The notes under the pieces are model-generated. The model did no database searches. It was not told the DNA's origin and worked only from the letters and a program-made list of their open reading frames with translations. DNA of 64,000 nucleotides. Origin: Amycolatopsis sp. CA-128772 (lineage in GTDB: Bacteria > Actinomycetota > Actinomycetes > Mycobacteriales > Pseudonocardiaceae). The DNA lies in the NCBI RefSeq assembly GCF_002904295.1, contig NZ_PPHG01000080.1:62001-126000 (forward strand), in the 5' to 3' direction. A program made the position numbers and the translations under genes. Shown here piece after piece: positions 8,552-17,048 of the stretch. The number at the start of each line of letters is the position of its first letter. Within the stretch, counting starts at the first letter, position 1.

Positions 8552-8595
8552 GTGACGGGCCCACCGCCACCCCACCTCGGCAGCGGGCCCGTCAC
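8552..8595 (-). terminator. Terminator of the CoA-ligase gene
   Basis: GTGACGGGCCC at 8552-8562 pairs perfectly with GGGCCCGTCAC at 8585-8595, an 11-bp stem with a 22-nt loop. It begins six bases beyond the stop codon of the reverse-strand ligase gene. Confidence 0.65.
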
Positions 8596-8600
8596 CCCCG

Positions 8601-10184
8601 TCAGCGCTCGCGCAGCAGGTACCGCTGCAGCTTGCCGCTGGCGTTGCGCGGCAGCGCGTCGAGGAACCGCACCCGGCGCGGGTACTTGTACGGCGCGGCA
8701 ACGGCTTTGGCGTGCTCCTGCAGGGCGTGCACGACGTCCGGGCCCGGGGCGGTGCCCGGCCGGAGCACGACGAAGGCGGTGACGACCGCACCCCGGTCCG
8801 GGTCGGGTGTGCCGACGACCGCGCACTCCTCGACGTCCGGGTGCGTCAGGAGCACCTCTTCGACCTCGGGAGCGGCGATGTTGTAACCGGAAGAGACGAT
8901 CATGTCGTCGCTGCGCGCCACGAACCGGAAGTACCCGTCCGGCTCGCGGACGTAGGTGTCGCCGGTGATGTTCCAGCCGTCGCGGACGTAGTCGGCCTGC
9001 CGGGGGTCGCCGAGGTAGCGGCAGCCGGTGGGGCCCTGGACCGCGAGCAGCCCGGGCGTGCCGTCCGGCGCGGGACGGCCGTCGAAGTCCAGGACGGCGG
9101 CGCGGTAGCCGGGCACCGCCTTGCCGGTCCGGCCGGGGCGCACGTCGTCGTCGGCGGCGGAGATGAACACGTGCAGCAGCTCCGTGCTGCCGATGCCGTC
9201 GATGAGCGGCCGGCCGACGACCTCGCGGTACCGCCCGGCCACGGCGGCGGGCAGTGCCTCCCCGGCGGAGACGGCGCGGCGGACTCCGGCCAGGAGGGGC
9301 CCGTCGCCGGCGCCGAGGATCGCGCGGTAGGCGGTGGGGGCGGTGAACAGGACCGTCACCGCCTGCTCGGCGACGACCGACGCCAGCTCCTTGGGGGTCG
9401 CGCGTTCCAGCAGGAGCACCGACGCGCCGGCGTGCAGCGGGAACACCAGCAGCCCGCCCAGCCCGAAGGTGAAGGCGAGCGGCGGGGTGCCGCAGAAGAC
9501 GTCGTCGGCGGTGGGGCGCAGCACGTGCCGGGAGAACGTGTCGGCGATGGCGAGCAGGTCGCGGTGGAAGTGCATGGTCGCCTTCGGCGTCCCGGTGGTG
9601 CCGGAGGTGAAGGCGAGCAGGGCGACGTCGTCGGCGGCGGTCGGCACGTCGGCGAAGGTCGCCGGGTGCCGGGCGCAGCGTTCGGCGAGCTCGGTGCCGT
9701 AGGGCACCACGGGCAGGCCGGGCGGCAGCTCGCCGAGCAGGCGCTCGTCGCACAGGGAGACCGTGGGCTGCGCGCGCTCGGTGATCTTGTCGAGCTCGCC
9801 GCGGCGGAGCATCGGCATCGTCGTGACGGCGACGGCGCCGGCTTTGAGCACGCCGAGCCAGCAGGCCGCGAGCCACGGCGTGTTGGTGCCGCGCAACAGC
9901 ACGCGGTTGCCGGGCACGACGCCGAGTTCGGCGGTGAGCACGTGCGCCACCCGGTTGGCGCGCGCCAGAACGTCGGCGTAGGTCCACGTCTCGTGCGGCG
10001 AGCGCAGGCAGGGCCGGTCCGGCCCGAGGCGGGCGGCGGTGTCGTCGAGCAGCACCGTCGCGGCGTTGAGCCGCTCGGGGTAGCGCAGCTCCGGCAGGTC
10101 GAACAGGAGCCGCGGCCACTGTTCGCCGGGCGGCAGCCGGTCGCGGCAGAACGAGTCGGTGTGAGCGCTGGGAGTAAGCCTCAT
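8601..10184 (-). CDS. Benzoate/2-aminobenzoate-type acyl-CoA ligase
   Basis: A 527-aa ANL-superfamily enzyme that activates a carboxylic acid with ATP and transfers it to CoA. The phosphate-binding loop LLAFTSGTTGTPKATMHFH, the hinge region around SGYNIAAPEVEEVL and the terminal NASGKLQRYLL with the A10 lysine are all intact. The N-terminus (DRLPPGEQWPRLLFDLPE) is characteristic of 2-aminobenzoate- and benzoate-CoA ligases, so an aromatic acid is the likely substrate (family inference). ATG at 10184 follows AAAGGGG with a 5-nt gap. It stands alone: no ring monooxygenase or reductase gene is nearby. Upstream, GCAA...TTGC half-sites near 10226-10245 may be an operator. Confidence 0.8.
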   Translation of the reverse strand: MRLTPSAHTDSFCRDRLPPGEQWPRLLFDLPELRYPERLNAATVLLDDTAARLGPDRPCLRSPHETWTYADVLARANRVAHVLTAELGVVPGNRVLLRGTNTPWLAACWLGVLKAGAVAVTTMPMLRRGELDKITERAQPTVSLCDERLLGELPPGLPVVPYGTELAERCARHPATFADVPTAADDVALLAFTSGTTGTPKATMHFHRDLLAIADTFSRHVLRPTADDVFCGTPPLAFTFGLGGLLVFPLHAGASVLLLERATPKELASVVAEQAVTVLFTAPTAYRAILGAGDGPLLAGVRRAVSAGEALPAAVAGRYREVVGRPLIDGIGSTELLHVFISAADDDVRPGRTGKAVPGYRAAVLDFDGRPAPDGTPGLLAVQGPTGCRYLGDPRQADYVRDGWNITGDTYVREPDGYFRFVARSDDMIVSSGYNIAAPEVEEVLLTHPDVEECAVVGTPDPDRGAVVTAFVVLRPGTAPGPDVVHALQEHAKAVAAPYKYPRRVRFLDALPRNASGKLQRYLLRER

Positions 10185-10310
10185 CGCAGCCCCTTTGCCT
10201 CGGCCGCAGGATCGCCCTGCCCCGGGCAATGTAACACTGGTTGCGACCGTCGAGAAGGCGCAATGCCGCCTCCCTGACGGCGGCTACGCGCGGGCGATGC
10301 GGCGTGACGC

Positions 10311-13300
10311 TCAGTCGGCGGTCAGGGCGTCGAGCTCGGCGACGATGGCCGGGTAGGCCTCCGGGCAGCGGTCGACCAGGTCCTCGACGACGTAGGCCCA
10401 GTCGTCCTCGGTCAGCTCCTTGAGCAGCGCCTCCTCGGGGGACAGGCCACGGGTGCGGCGCCCGAAATAGCGGGCGGGGGCCTCGAAGGTGGCCGTGTTG
10501 TGGCGGCGTTCGCCCAGGAGGGTTCCGGCGCCGGACGCTTCGTGGCCGACCTCGGTCAGGCTCCGGACCCGGGTGGAGAACAACTCCAGCACCCGGCGGG
10601 CCTTTTTGACCACCGGCCCGGATTCGGGCCCGAGGTCTTCCTCGACCGGCTGGGGGACGGCCTCGAGGCGGCCGATCAGGTTCCGGGTGCGGGCGCGGTC
10701 GCCCCAGCCCGCCGTGACCGCGATCATCCGGAGCAAGCCGCTCATCGTGTCGAGGGGATCGGCGAAGGCCGCGACGAGCTGCCCGGCCTCGTCCAGCAGG
10801 TCCGTGTCCCGTGTCTCCCGGGCCACCCGCAGCACCGCGGCCGCGCGGTCCCGGGGGTGGTGCGCCTTCAGCGCGACGGCTCGCGCGCGTTCCGGGAGGC
10901 CGGCGGCCAGCGCGGCTCGGATGAGGTCCAGTCGCGGCCGCCACTCGAAGGCCGGGTCGGCCACCCGGGACAACGCACTCTCGGCACGGTCGAGCTCACC
11001 CGCCGCCACCGCGCCTTCGGTGATCACGGCCCACGCGGATGCCCGCGCGGTGGGATCCTGCAACCGGGCGGCTTGGCGTTCCGCCCGGTCGAAATCCCCG
11101 TGGTCGGCCATGGTCCTGATCCAGAGCACGGAACTGCGCTGGTCGTTCTCGCCGACGAGCCCCCGGGCCACCCGCTCGGCCAGCCGGAGGACTTCGGTGC
11201 CTTCGTCCAGCTTGCGATTGCGCAGGAGAGCGGCCGCCACGGAGAAGACCGCGTTCGCGTCCCGGCCCCGTTCGGCGTACTCGCGGGTGATCGTCACGGC
11301 TTGCTGGGGGTCTCCGGTCTCCGCGATCGCCGACGCGATCGCGATCAGTGCTTCCCGGCGCCGGACGGGCTCCGCCTCCGCCTGGGCGATGGCGAGTGCT
11401 TCGTCCGTCAGGCGGTTCGCCGTGGCCGGATCGTCGTTGCCGGCCGACCGGGCGACCTCCGCCAGCCTGACGCTGAGCACCAGCGGTTCCGCGGTCGTCC
11501 GGGCGATGGCTTCGGCGCGGTGGCTGTCGCGCCTGGCCGTGATCCGGATGACCGATCGCAGCCAGCCTTCCCGCTTTTCCGCGTCCTCCATCGAGTTCAG
11601 GATGCGCAGCGCGCGCTCGTCGTCCCCGGCTTTCGCGGCGGCGGCCGCCACCGGACCGGGGAACGTGGTCCGCCGTGCGAGACGGTCCGCCGACAGCGCG
11701 GTTTCGGCGTTCTCCAGCCATTTCCCGGTGTCGTCCGGCCGATCCAGCCCGGTGGCGGCCACGGCCATCGCACCCCACGCCTGTGCACGTCCGTGCGACT
11801 CGGTGTCTTCCAGCAGGCGTCCGGCCTCGGCCAGGAGCGAGTTCGCCCGGTCCGGTGGCTCTGCGGCGGCCAGCTGTGCGAGGGTTTCCGCGCGCTCGGC
11901 CGGGTGCCGGACGAGCGCGGCCACGCGACGGGCCCGGTCGTGGTCGCCGGCCCGCGCGGCGGCCCAAGCGAGCGAGACGACCGGGCCGGCGCCCCAGAAC
12001 TGGTTGAACGCCGCCGCGAGCTCTTCCGCGCGGTCCAGCAAACGGGCCGCGTCGCGGAGGTTTCCTTCGGTGCCGCAAACGTCCGCGGTGGCGATCAGCG
12101 CCCGGATGCGGTCGTACGGCTGCCGGATCGCGTCGATCATGGCCTCCGCCTGGTCCAGCCGGCCGAGCAACGCCCACCCCGACGGCAGCCCCGGTGGCAC
12201 CCGGCTGTTGCCCCGGAGCAGGTGCACCCGGTGGACCGCGAGCCGGGCCAGCGCGACGAGATCCGGCTCCGCCGCGGCCAGGACCAGGTTCTGCGTCGAA
12301 CGGATCTCGCCCAGCGCGACACCGTCGCCGCCGACGCGGACCAGGGCGAGCCGGTGGCGGCGGGGGTCGGTCGCGCACGCGAGCATGCGCGGCAGGTCCT
12401 GGTCCGCCAGCAACAGGGCGAAGTACCCCCGGACCAGGTACTCCGGCGTGTCCGGTGGCCACCCCCGGGCCGCGTGCTCGCCGGCCCATTCGTCCAAGCG
12501 CTGCCGGTATACCGCCAGTCGCGCGCCCAGCATGGCCCGCGCCGTGACCAAGAGCTGTTCGTGGGCCAGGACGAGCACGTCCGCCGAGCCGGGACGCTCC
12601 GGCGGGCGGCGGGCGAAGCTGCGCCCCGTCGCGGTGCTCAGGCAGTCCTCGATCTCCCACTCCGAGGTGCCGGTCAGCTCGGCCAGGTCCGCCGGCGTGA
12701 GGCCGCCGGCCGCCGCGGTGAGGAGGCCCAGCAGGTCCCGCTCGGCCGCAGACCCGCGGAGGAGGCGTTTCAGGTCGCGTTCTTTCGCATCGCGCACGGC
12801 GCCGGCCTTCGCGGACGGCGCGAGGGGGCGAATGATCGCCCGCGAGCGCAGGGGGTGGTGGTCGGGGACGTCGGTGGGAAGCGGAGGGCTGCTGCGCCCG
12901 GACACGATCACGCGCATCCCGGCCGGCGGGTGCACCGGGAGCAGGGCCGCGATGCTGTGGGCGTCCGGGCTGCCGTCCCGGCCGAGGTCTTCGTCCAGGC
13001 CGTCCACGACGAGGGCGAACTGCTCCCCGCGCGTGCGGCAGTCCTGCGCCACCTCGGCGAGCAGGCCCCGCAACCGGGCCTCGCGGGTCGAATCCGTCGA
13101 CGGCGGGAGCGGGGTGCCGTGCACCGCGCAGAGCTGTTCGAGCACGGTGTCGACGAACGCGCGGCGATCGCTCTGGCCCGGCTGGCTCGAGGTGATGAAG
13201 AACGCGACGAGCCGGACGCCGGGCGGCGGGTTCAGCACGAATGTGGTCAGCAGCGCGGATTTCCCCGACCAGGCGTCGGCCTGCCACCAGGCGTACGCGC

Positions 13301-13502
13301 CCTCGGTGTCCGGAGAAGAGCAGAACCGGGCGAGCTCCGCGAGTTCGTCCTCGCGATCGACCAGGCTCGGGGGTGCGAGTGACTCGACGCGGTCCAGGTA
13401 GTGGCTGCGCACGGGACCGGGCGTGCCGACGTGCAGGTCACCCCGGATCGTCCCGACCTGGAGCACCGGCCCGGAAAACCGGCCCGAAGCGGAGTTGGTC
13501 AC
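10311..13502 (-). CDS. STAND-type NTPase with N-terminal RHIM-like motif and helical repeats
   Basis: A 1063-aa protein with NLR-like architecture. Residues 5-26 (SASGRFSGPVLQVGTIRGDL) form a Gly-rich beta motif with the core VLQVG, like RHIM/PP amyloid signalling motifs of bacterial NLR-type proteins. An ATPase module follows: P-loop with G80-K81-S82, Walker B FALVVDGLD (162-170), a sensor-like VIVSGRS segment, and a winged-helix-like region near 265-300. From about residue 430 to 1000 the protein is alpha-helical, with TPR-like units of about 34-40 residues (for example AEELAAAF, RALIATADV, RALRILNSMEDAEKREGW). No effector domain is present in cis. A matching effector would be expected in trans, yet none is adjacent. 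GTG at 13502 is the chosen start. Function in stress or defence signalling is an inference. Confidence 0.75.
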   Translation of the reverse strand: MTNSASGRFSGPVLQVGTIRGDLHVGTPGPVRSHYLDRVESLAPPSLVDREDELAELARFCSSPDTEGAYAWWQADAWSGKSALLTTFVLNPPPGVRLVAFFITSSQPGQSDRRAFVDTVLEQLCAVHGTPLPPSTDSTREARLRGLLAEVAQDCRTRGEQFALVVDGLDEDLGRDGSPDAHSIAALLPVHPPAGMRVIVSGRSSPPLPTDVPDHHPLRSRAIIRPLAPSAKAGAVRDAKERDLKRLLRGSAAERDLLGLLTAAAGGLTPADLAELTGTSEWEIEDCLSTATGRSFARRPPERPGSADVLVLAHEQLLVTARAMLGARLAVYRQRLDEWAGEHAARGWPPDTPEYLVRGYFALLLADQDLPRMLACATDPRRHRLALVRVGGDGVALGEIRSTQNLVLAAAEPDLVALARLAVHRVHLLRGNSRVPPGLPSGWALLGRLDQAEAMIDAIRQPYDRIRALIATADVCGTEGNLRDAARLLDRAEELAAAFNQFWGAGPVVSLAWAAARAGDHDRARRVAALVRHPAERAETLAQLAAAEPPDRANSLLAEAGRLLEDTESHGRAQAWGAMAVAATGLDRPDDTGKWLENAETALSADRLARRTTFPGPVAAAAAKAGDDERALRILNSMEDAEKREGWLRSVIRITARRDSHRAEAIARTTAEPLVLSVRLAEVARSAGNDDPATANRLTDEALAIAQAEAEPVRRREALIAIASAIAETGDPQQAVTITREYAERGRDANAVFSVAAALLRNRKLDEGTEVLRLAERVARGLVGENDQRSSVLWIRTMADHGDFDRAERQAARLQDPTARASAWAVITEGAVAAGELDRAESALSRVADPAFEWRPRLDLIRAALAAGLPERARAVALKAHHPRDRAAAVLRVARETRDTDLLDEAGQLVAAFADPLDTMSGLLRMIAVTAGWGDRARTRNLIGRLEAVPQPVEEDLGPESGPVVKKARRVLELFSTRVRSLTEVGHEASGAGTLLGERRHNTATFEAPARYFGRRTRGLSPEEALLKELTEDDWAYVVEDLVDRCPEAYPAIVAELDALTAD

Positions 13503-13620
13503 CCGGCCATCATCCCGGGCCGGGGGACGCCGGACCGCGTTGTCCAGGAACTGTCACGTTCTCCGCGAACGGGTGACGAGCGGGTTTCGGCGGCTGCTCC
13601 GGTGGTAGCCGGAGGGCATG

Positions 13621-14571
13621 GTGAGCGTCGGTTACTTCCTGTCGTCCGAAGAGTTCTCCCCGCGTGAGCTGGTCCGGCAGGCCCGGCTCGCCGAGGCCGC
13701 CGGGTTCGAACGGCTGTGGATCTCCGACCACTTCCACCCCTGGCTCGACGAACAGGGGAACAGCCCGTTCGTGTGGTCGGTGATCGGGGCGCTCAGCGAA
13801 GTCACCTCCCTGCCGATCTCGACCGCCGTCACCTGCCCGATCATGCGGATGCACCCGGCGCTCGTCGCGCAGGCGGCGGCCACCGCCGCCGTGCAGTGCA
13901 AGGGGCGGTTCGTGCTCGGGGTCGGGACCGGGGAAGCGCTCAACGAGCACGTCACCGGGCAGCAGTGGCCGCCGCCGCAGGTGCGGCTCGAGATGCTCGA
14001 GGAGGCCATCGACGTCATCCGGGCGCTGCACAGCGGCGAGGAGGTCAACCACCGCGGGCAGTACTACACCGTCGACCACGCCCGGCTCTACACGCTGCCG
14101 GACGAGCCCGTGCCCATCTACGTCTCCGCGTTCGGTCCCGAGGCGACCGAGCTGGCCGCCCGCGCCGGGGACGGCTTCTGCACCGTCACGCCGGACGCCG
14201 GCCTGGTGCAGAAGTACCGCGAAGGCGGCGGGGGCGACCGGCCGGTGCAGGGCGGGCTGAAGGTGTGCTGGGCCGGCTCCGAAGCCGAGGGCGTCCGGAC
14301 GGCGCACCAGCGTTGGCGCAACGAACTGCTGCCCGGCAAGCTGCCCTCGACCCTGCTGACGCCGGCCGACTACGACGCCGCGTCGAGCCTGGTGACCGAG
14401 GACATGGTCCGGGAGCAGTTCGCGTGCGGCCCGGACGCCGACCGGCACGTCGAAGCCGTCCGGGAGTTCGCCGACGCCGGGTTCGACGAGGTGTACGTCC
14501 AGCAGATCGGGCCGGACCAGGACGCGTTCTTCGAAGCCTGGCGCACGCAGGTGCTGCCGCGGCTGTCCTGA
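13621..14571 (+). CDS. F420-dependent LLM-class oxidoreductase
   Basis: About 316 aa, a luciferase-like TIM-barrel enzyme of the F420-using subgroup related to glucose-6-phosphate dehydrogenase Fgd. It shows the WISDHFHPW loop, GVGTGEALNEHVTG (about 98-111) contacting the cofactor phosphate, and an AGDGFCTVTP segment. It is a diverged paralogue of the fgd gene at 41912-42913, so its substrate may not be a sugar phosphate. GTG at 13621 has GGAGG five bases upstream; ATG at 13618 is only two bases from that site and less likely. It is divergent from the STAND NTPase. Confidence 0.85.
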   Translation: MSVGYFLSSEEFSPRELVRQARLAEAAGFERLWISDHFHPWLDEQGNSPFVWSVIGALSEVTSLPISTAVTCPIMRMHPALVAQAAATAAVQCKGRFVLGVGTGEALNEHVTGQQWPPPQVRLEMLEEAIDVIRALHSGEEVNHRGQYYTVDHARLYTLPDEPVPIYVSAFGPEATELAARAGDGFCTVTPDAGLVQKYREGGGGDRPVQGGLKVCWAGSEAEGVRTAHQRWRNELLPGKLPSTLLTPADYDAASSLVTEDMVREQFACGPDADRHVEAVREFADAGFDEVYVQQIGPDQDAFFEAWRTQVLPRLS

Positions 14572-14626
14572 GCGATCACCCCTGCGTGGCGCGCGGGCGG
14601 GGCAGGCGCCCAGTAGCTTTTCGATC

Positions 14627-15136
14627 ATGGTCGCAACGCCCGAACCCCCGCCGACGCTGGCCGATCCGCGCGCCTTGCTGCTGGGCTACCTCGACCACAA
14701 CGCCACCGCCGTGCTGCGCAAGCTCGACGGCCTCTCCGACCGCGACACCCGCCGCAGCGTGCTGCCGTCGGGGTGGACGCCGCTGGGCATGGTCAAGCAC
14801 CTCGCCTGCACCGAACGGTTCTGGATCCGGTACCTGTTCGCCGGCGAGGACGTCGACTTCACCTGGCCCGGGACCGCCGCGCAGGAGTGGTTCGTCGCCC
14901 CGGCGGAATCCTTCGCCGACATCACGGCCTTCTTCCGTGCCGAGCGCGAAAACTGCGCCCGGCTCGCGGCGGTGACGCCGCTGGACGGCCGGGCCGCCCG
15001 CACGGTCCGCCGCGGCGGTGCCGAGGAGCACCCGACGTTCGCGTGGGTCCTGTTCCACCTGGTGCAGAACTTCGCCCGGCACGCCGGTCACCTGGACGTC
15101 GGCCGCGAGCTGATCGACGGCGTCACCGGCCGGTGA
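14627..15136 (+). CDS. DinB/DUF664 family protein
   Basis: A 169-aa four-helix protein of the DinB-like metalloenzyme fold (DUF664 branch). Candidate metal ligands are the His in GMVKHLACTE (about 58) and the two His of FARHAGHLDVGRE (about 149-152). Relatives include mycothiol- or bacillithiol-dependent S-transferases, so a thiol-transfer role in detoxification is plausible but unproven. No ribosome-binding site is visible. TAGCTT lies 7 nt before the ATG, a spacing typical of leaderless actinobacterial mRNAs. Confidence 0.75.
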   Translation: MVATPEPPPTLADPRALLLGYLDHNATAVLRKLDGLSDRDTRRSVLPSGWTPLGMVKHLACTERFWIRYLFAGEDVDFTWPGTAAQEWFVAPAESFADITAFFRAERENCARLAAVTPLDGRAARTVRRGGAEEHPTFAWVLFHLVQNFARHAGHLDVGRELIDGVTGR

Positions 15137-15142
15137 CGCCGC

Positions 15143-15862
15143 TCAGCCGGGCGGCGCGACCGTGACGTCCGGCTGGTTCGCGCGGCGCAGGGACCCGGCG
15201 ACGAACCCGTTCGCCTTCAGCTCCTCGACCAGGCCGTGCAGGAACGCGACCGTCTCCGGACGGCGATCGGGCGTGGTGGCGACCGCCTGCCGGATCTCCA
15301 TGAACCGCCCGGGAAGGACCCGGGTTCCCGGGTGGGCGGCGGTGTAGGCGGTCATCGGCTGCCGGATCCCGGCCGCGACCTCGAGACCCTGCTCTTCGAA
15401 CGCCGTGACGCCGTCCTCGCCGCGCACGATCGCCGCGTGCCGCAGGGTCCGCGTCAGGTAGAGGTCGTAGGCGGACCCCCGCTTCACGCCGACCCGGACG
15501 TCCGGCCGGTCGACGTCGGCCGGGGAGGCGAACGATGAATCCTGCGCCACGACGTACACGCCTTCGATGAGGACGTACGGTGCCGTGAACGCCACCTCGG
15601 CCGCGCGGGCCGGCTCGATCGCCAGGAAGCAGAGGTCGGCCGCGCCCGAGGTCAGCGCCTCGAACGACTTCCGGGCCGCGTCGAAGCAGACGAGCGCCAC
15701 GGGCACGTCCAGCCGCGCGGCGACTTCGCGCGCGAGGTCGACGGTGACCCCGCCCGGCTCCTCCGGCGTGCCGTGGGCGAGGACCGGGTTGCCGAGGTTG
15801 ACGGCGGCGCGCAGCGTCCCCGTGGGCGCGAGGTCGGCGGCGACGGCGGAAAGGTCTCCCAT
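15143..15862 (-). CDS. Family-3 solute-binding-type protein without signal peptide
   Basis: A 239-aa protein with the SBP_bac_3 fold of amino-acid ABC transporters: GTLRAAVNLGNPVLA at the N-terminus, the GVTVDLAREVAARL box, DLCFLAIEPARA and VGVKRGSAYDLYL. Unlike transport components it has no signal peptide or lipobox, no permease or ATPase gene next to it, and starts directly with the domain. A cytosolic binding or enzymatic role (cyclohexadienyl-dehydratase-like or a ligand sensor) is therefore possible. TACGCT lies 9 nt before the ATG, suggesting a leaderless message. The stop lies 6 bases from the stop of the convergent DUF664 gene. Confidence 0.7.
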   Translation of the reverse strand: MGDLSAVAADLAPTGTLRAAVNLGNPVLAHGTPEEPGGVTVDLAREVAARLDVPVALVCFDAARKSFEALTSGAADLCFLAIEPARAAEVAFTAPYVLIEGVYVVAQDSSFASPADVDRPDVRVGVKRGSAYDLYLTRTLRHAAIVRGEDGVTAFEEQGLEVAAGIRQPMTAYTAAHPGTRVLPGRFMEIRQAVATTPDRRPETVAFLHGLVEELKANGFVAGSLRRANQPDVTVAPPG

Positions 15863-15886
15863 GATCGCCGAGCGTATCGGGCGTGC

Positions 15887-16978
15887 TCAGGCCGCCGGTG
15901 GGCCGTCCGCTGTGGCCAGGGCGAACACCGTTTCCTGGTGGTAGACCTCGCCCGGCCGCAGCACCGTGCCGGGGAAGTCCGGCCGGTTCGGCGAGTCCGG
16001 GAAGTGCTGCGCCTCCAGCGCGAACCCCGCGCCGCGGTGGTAGGGGCGGCCGCTGGTGCCGGTCAGCGCCGCGGTGAGGTGGTTGCCCGAGTAGAACTGC
16101 AGGCCGGGCTCGGTCGTCCGCACCGTGAGCAGCCGGCCGGACGCCGGGTCCCACGCGCGGGCGGCGAACGGCGCGCCGTCGTCGAGCACCCAGTTGTGGT
16201 CGTAGCCGTGCCCGATGACCAGCTGGGGGTCGGGTTCGCCGAGCCGGGCGCCGATCGGGGCCGCCCGGCGGAAGTCGAACGGCGTGCCCTCGACCGGGGC
16301 CGGGGCGCCGGCCGGGATGAGGTCGTCGCCGGTGGGGCAGTAGCGGCTCGCGGCCAGCTCGAGCCAGTGGTCGTGGACGTCGCCGGTGCCTTCGCCGGCC
16401 AGGTTCCAGTAGGTGTGGTTGGTCAGGTTGACCACCGTCGGTGCGTCCGTCGTCGCGCGGTAGGTGATGCGCAGCCGGTCGTGGCCGTCGACGCGGTAGG
16501 TGACCTCCGTGTCGAGCCGGCCGGGGTAGCCCTGGTCGCCGTCCGGGCTGACCAGGGTGAGCCGCAGCGCCACGTCGTCGGCGTCCCGGACCTCCGCCGC
16601 CGCCCAGACCCGCGTGTCGAACCCGGCGGGCCCGCCGTGCAGGCCGTTCTTGCCGTTGTTGAGCGGCACCCGGTGCTGGACGCCGTCGAGGGTGAACGTG
16701 CCGCCGGCGATCCGGTTGGCGAACCGGCCGATCACCGCGCCGAGGAAGACCCGGTCCGCGCCGGGCCGGTTGTTGGCGACGTACCCGGCGAGGTCTCCGA
16801 AGCCGAGGACGACGTTGCCCGGCCGGCCGGCGCGGTCCGGCGCGTCGAGCGACTGGATGACGCCGCCGTAGTCGAGGACGCGGACGGTCAGCCCGCCGGG
16901 ACGGCCCAGCGTGTACCGGTGGACGTCCGTGCCGTCGACGCGGCCGAAGAACTCCCGGGTGAGTTCGGGTGCGGGCAT
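15887..16978 (-). CDS. galM: Aldose 1-epimerase (galactose mutarotase)
   Basis: A 363-aa cytosolic enzyme that interconverts alpha and beta anomers of aldoses. Family signatures are NRIAGGTFTLDG (about 107-118), the catalytic His in NNGKNGLHGG and in VVNLTNHTYWNLAGEG, and the catalytic Glu in TTEPGLQFYSGNH. ATG at 16978 is preceded by GGAGGAG with a 6-nt gap, so the upstream in-frame TTG is rejected. A perfect LacI-type palindrome sits 20 bases upstream, overlapping the leader, so sugar-induced expression is likely. No LacI regulator or sugar transporter is in the window. Confidence 0.88.
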   Translation of the reverse strand: MPAPELTREFFGRVDGTDVHRYTLGRPGGLTVRVLDYGGVIQSLDAPDRAGRPGNVVLGFGDLAGYVANNRPGADRVFLGAVIGRFANRIAGGTFTLDGVQHRVPLNNGKNGLHGGPAGFDTRVWAAAEVRDADDVALRLTLVSPDGDQGYPGRLDTEVTYRVDGHDRLRITYRATTDAPTVVNLTNHTYWNLAGEGTGDVHDHWLELAASRYCPTGDDLIPAGAPAPVEGTPFDFRRAAPIGARLGEPDPQLVIGHGYDHNWVLDDGAPFAARAWDPASGRLLTVRTTEPGLQFYSGNHLTAALTGTSGRPYHRGAGFALEAQHFPDSPNRPDFPGTVLRPGEVYHQETVFALATADGPPAA

Positions 16979-16997
16979 CGGCAGCTCCTCCAACCGG

Positions 16998-17013
16998 CTG
17001 TTAGCGCTAACAG
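16998..17013. promoter_or_regulatory. LacI-family operator upstream of galM
   Basis: CTGTTAGCGCTAACAG is a perfect 16-bp palindrome with the central CG and TTAGCGCTAA core typical of LacI/GalR operators. It lies 20 bases upstream of the galM ATG and abuts the ribosome-binding site, so binding would block expression. Confidence 0.75.
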
Positions 17014-17048
17014 CATCGGGAAACCCTAGGCTCGGGTGTCCCGTGCGG

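Larger units (their letters stand above)
8277..8600. other. Intergenic region between NERD gene and CoA ligase gene
   Basis: This 324-bp stretch contains no gene that can be supported. It holds the upstream region of the NERD gene, a GTCCACTGTGGAC palindrome at 8407-8419, a LexA-like box at 8493-8508 and the terminator of the CoA-ligase gene at 8552-8595. Short open frames here lack a ribosome-binding site and any recognisable protein signature. Confidence 0.6.

Noticed and set aside
8601..10184. Member of a 2-aminobenzoate or benzoate degradation cluster
   Set aside because: Only the CoA ligase is present. No ring oxygenase, reductase or further beta-oxidation genes adjoin it, so a pathway claim is not supported.
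15143..15862. Part of an amino-acid ABC transporter
   Set aside because: No signal peptide or lipobox, and no permease or ATPase gene nearby.
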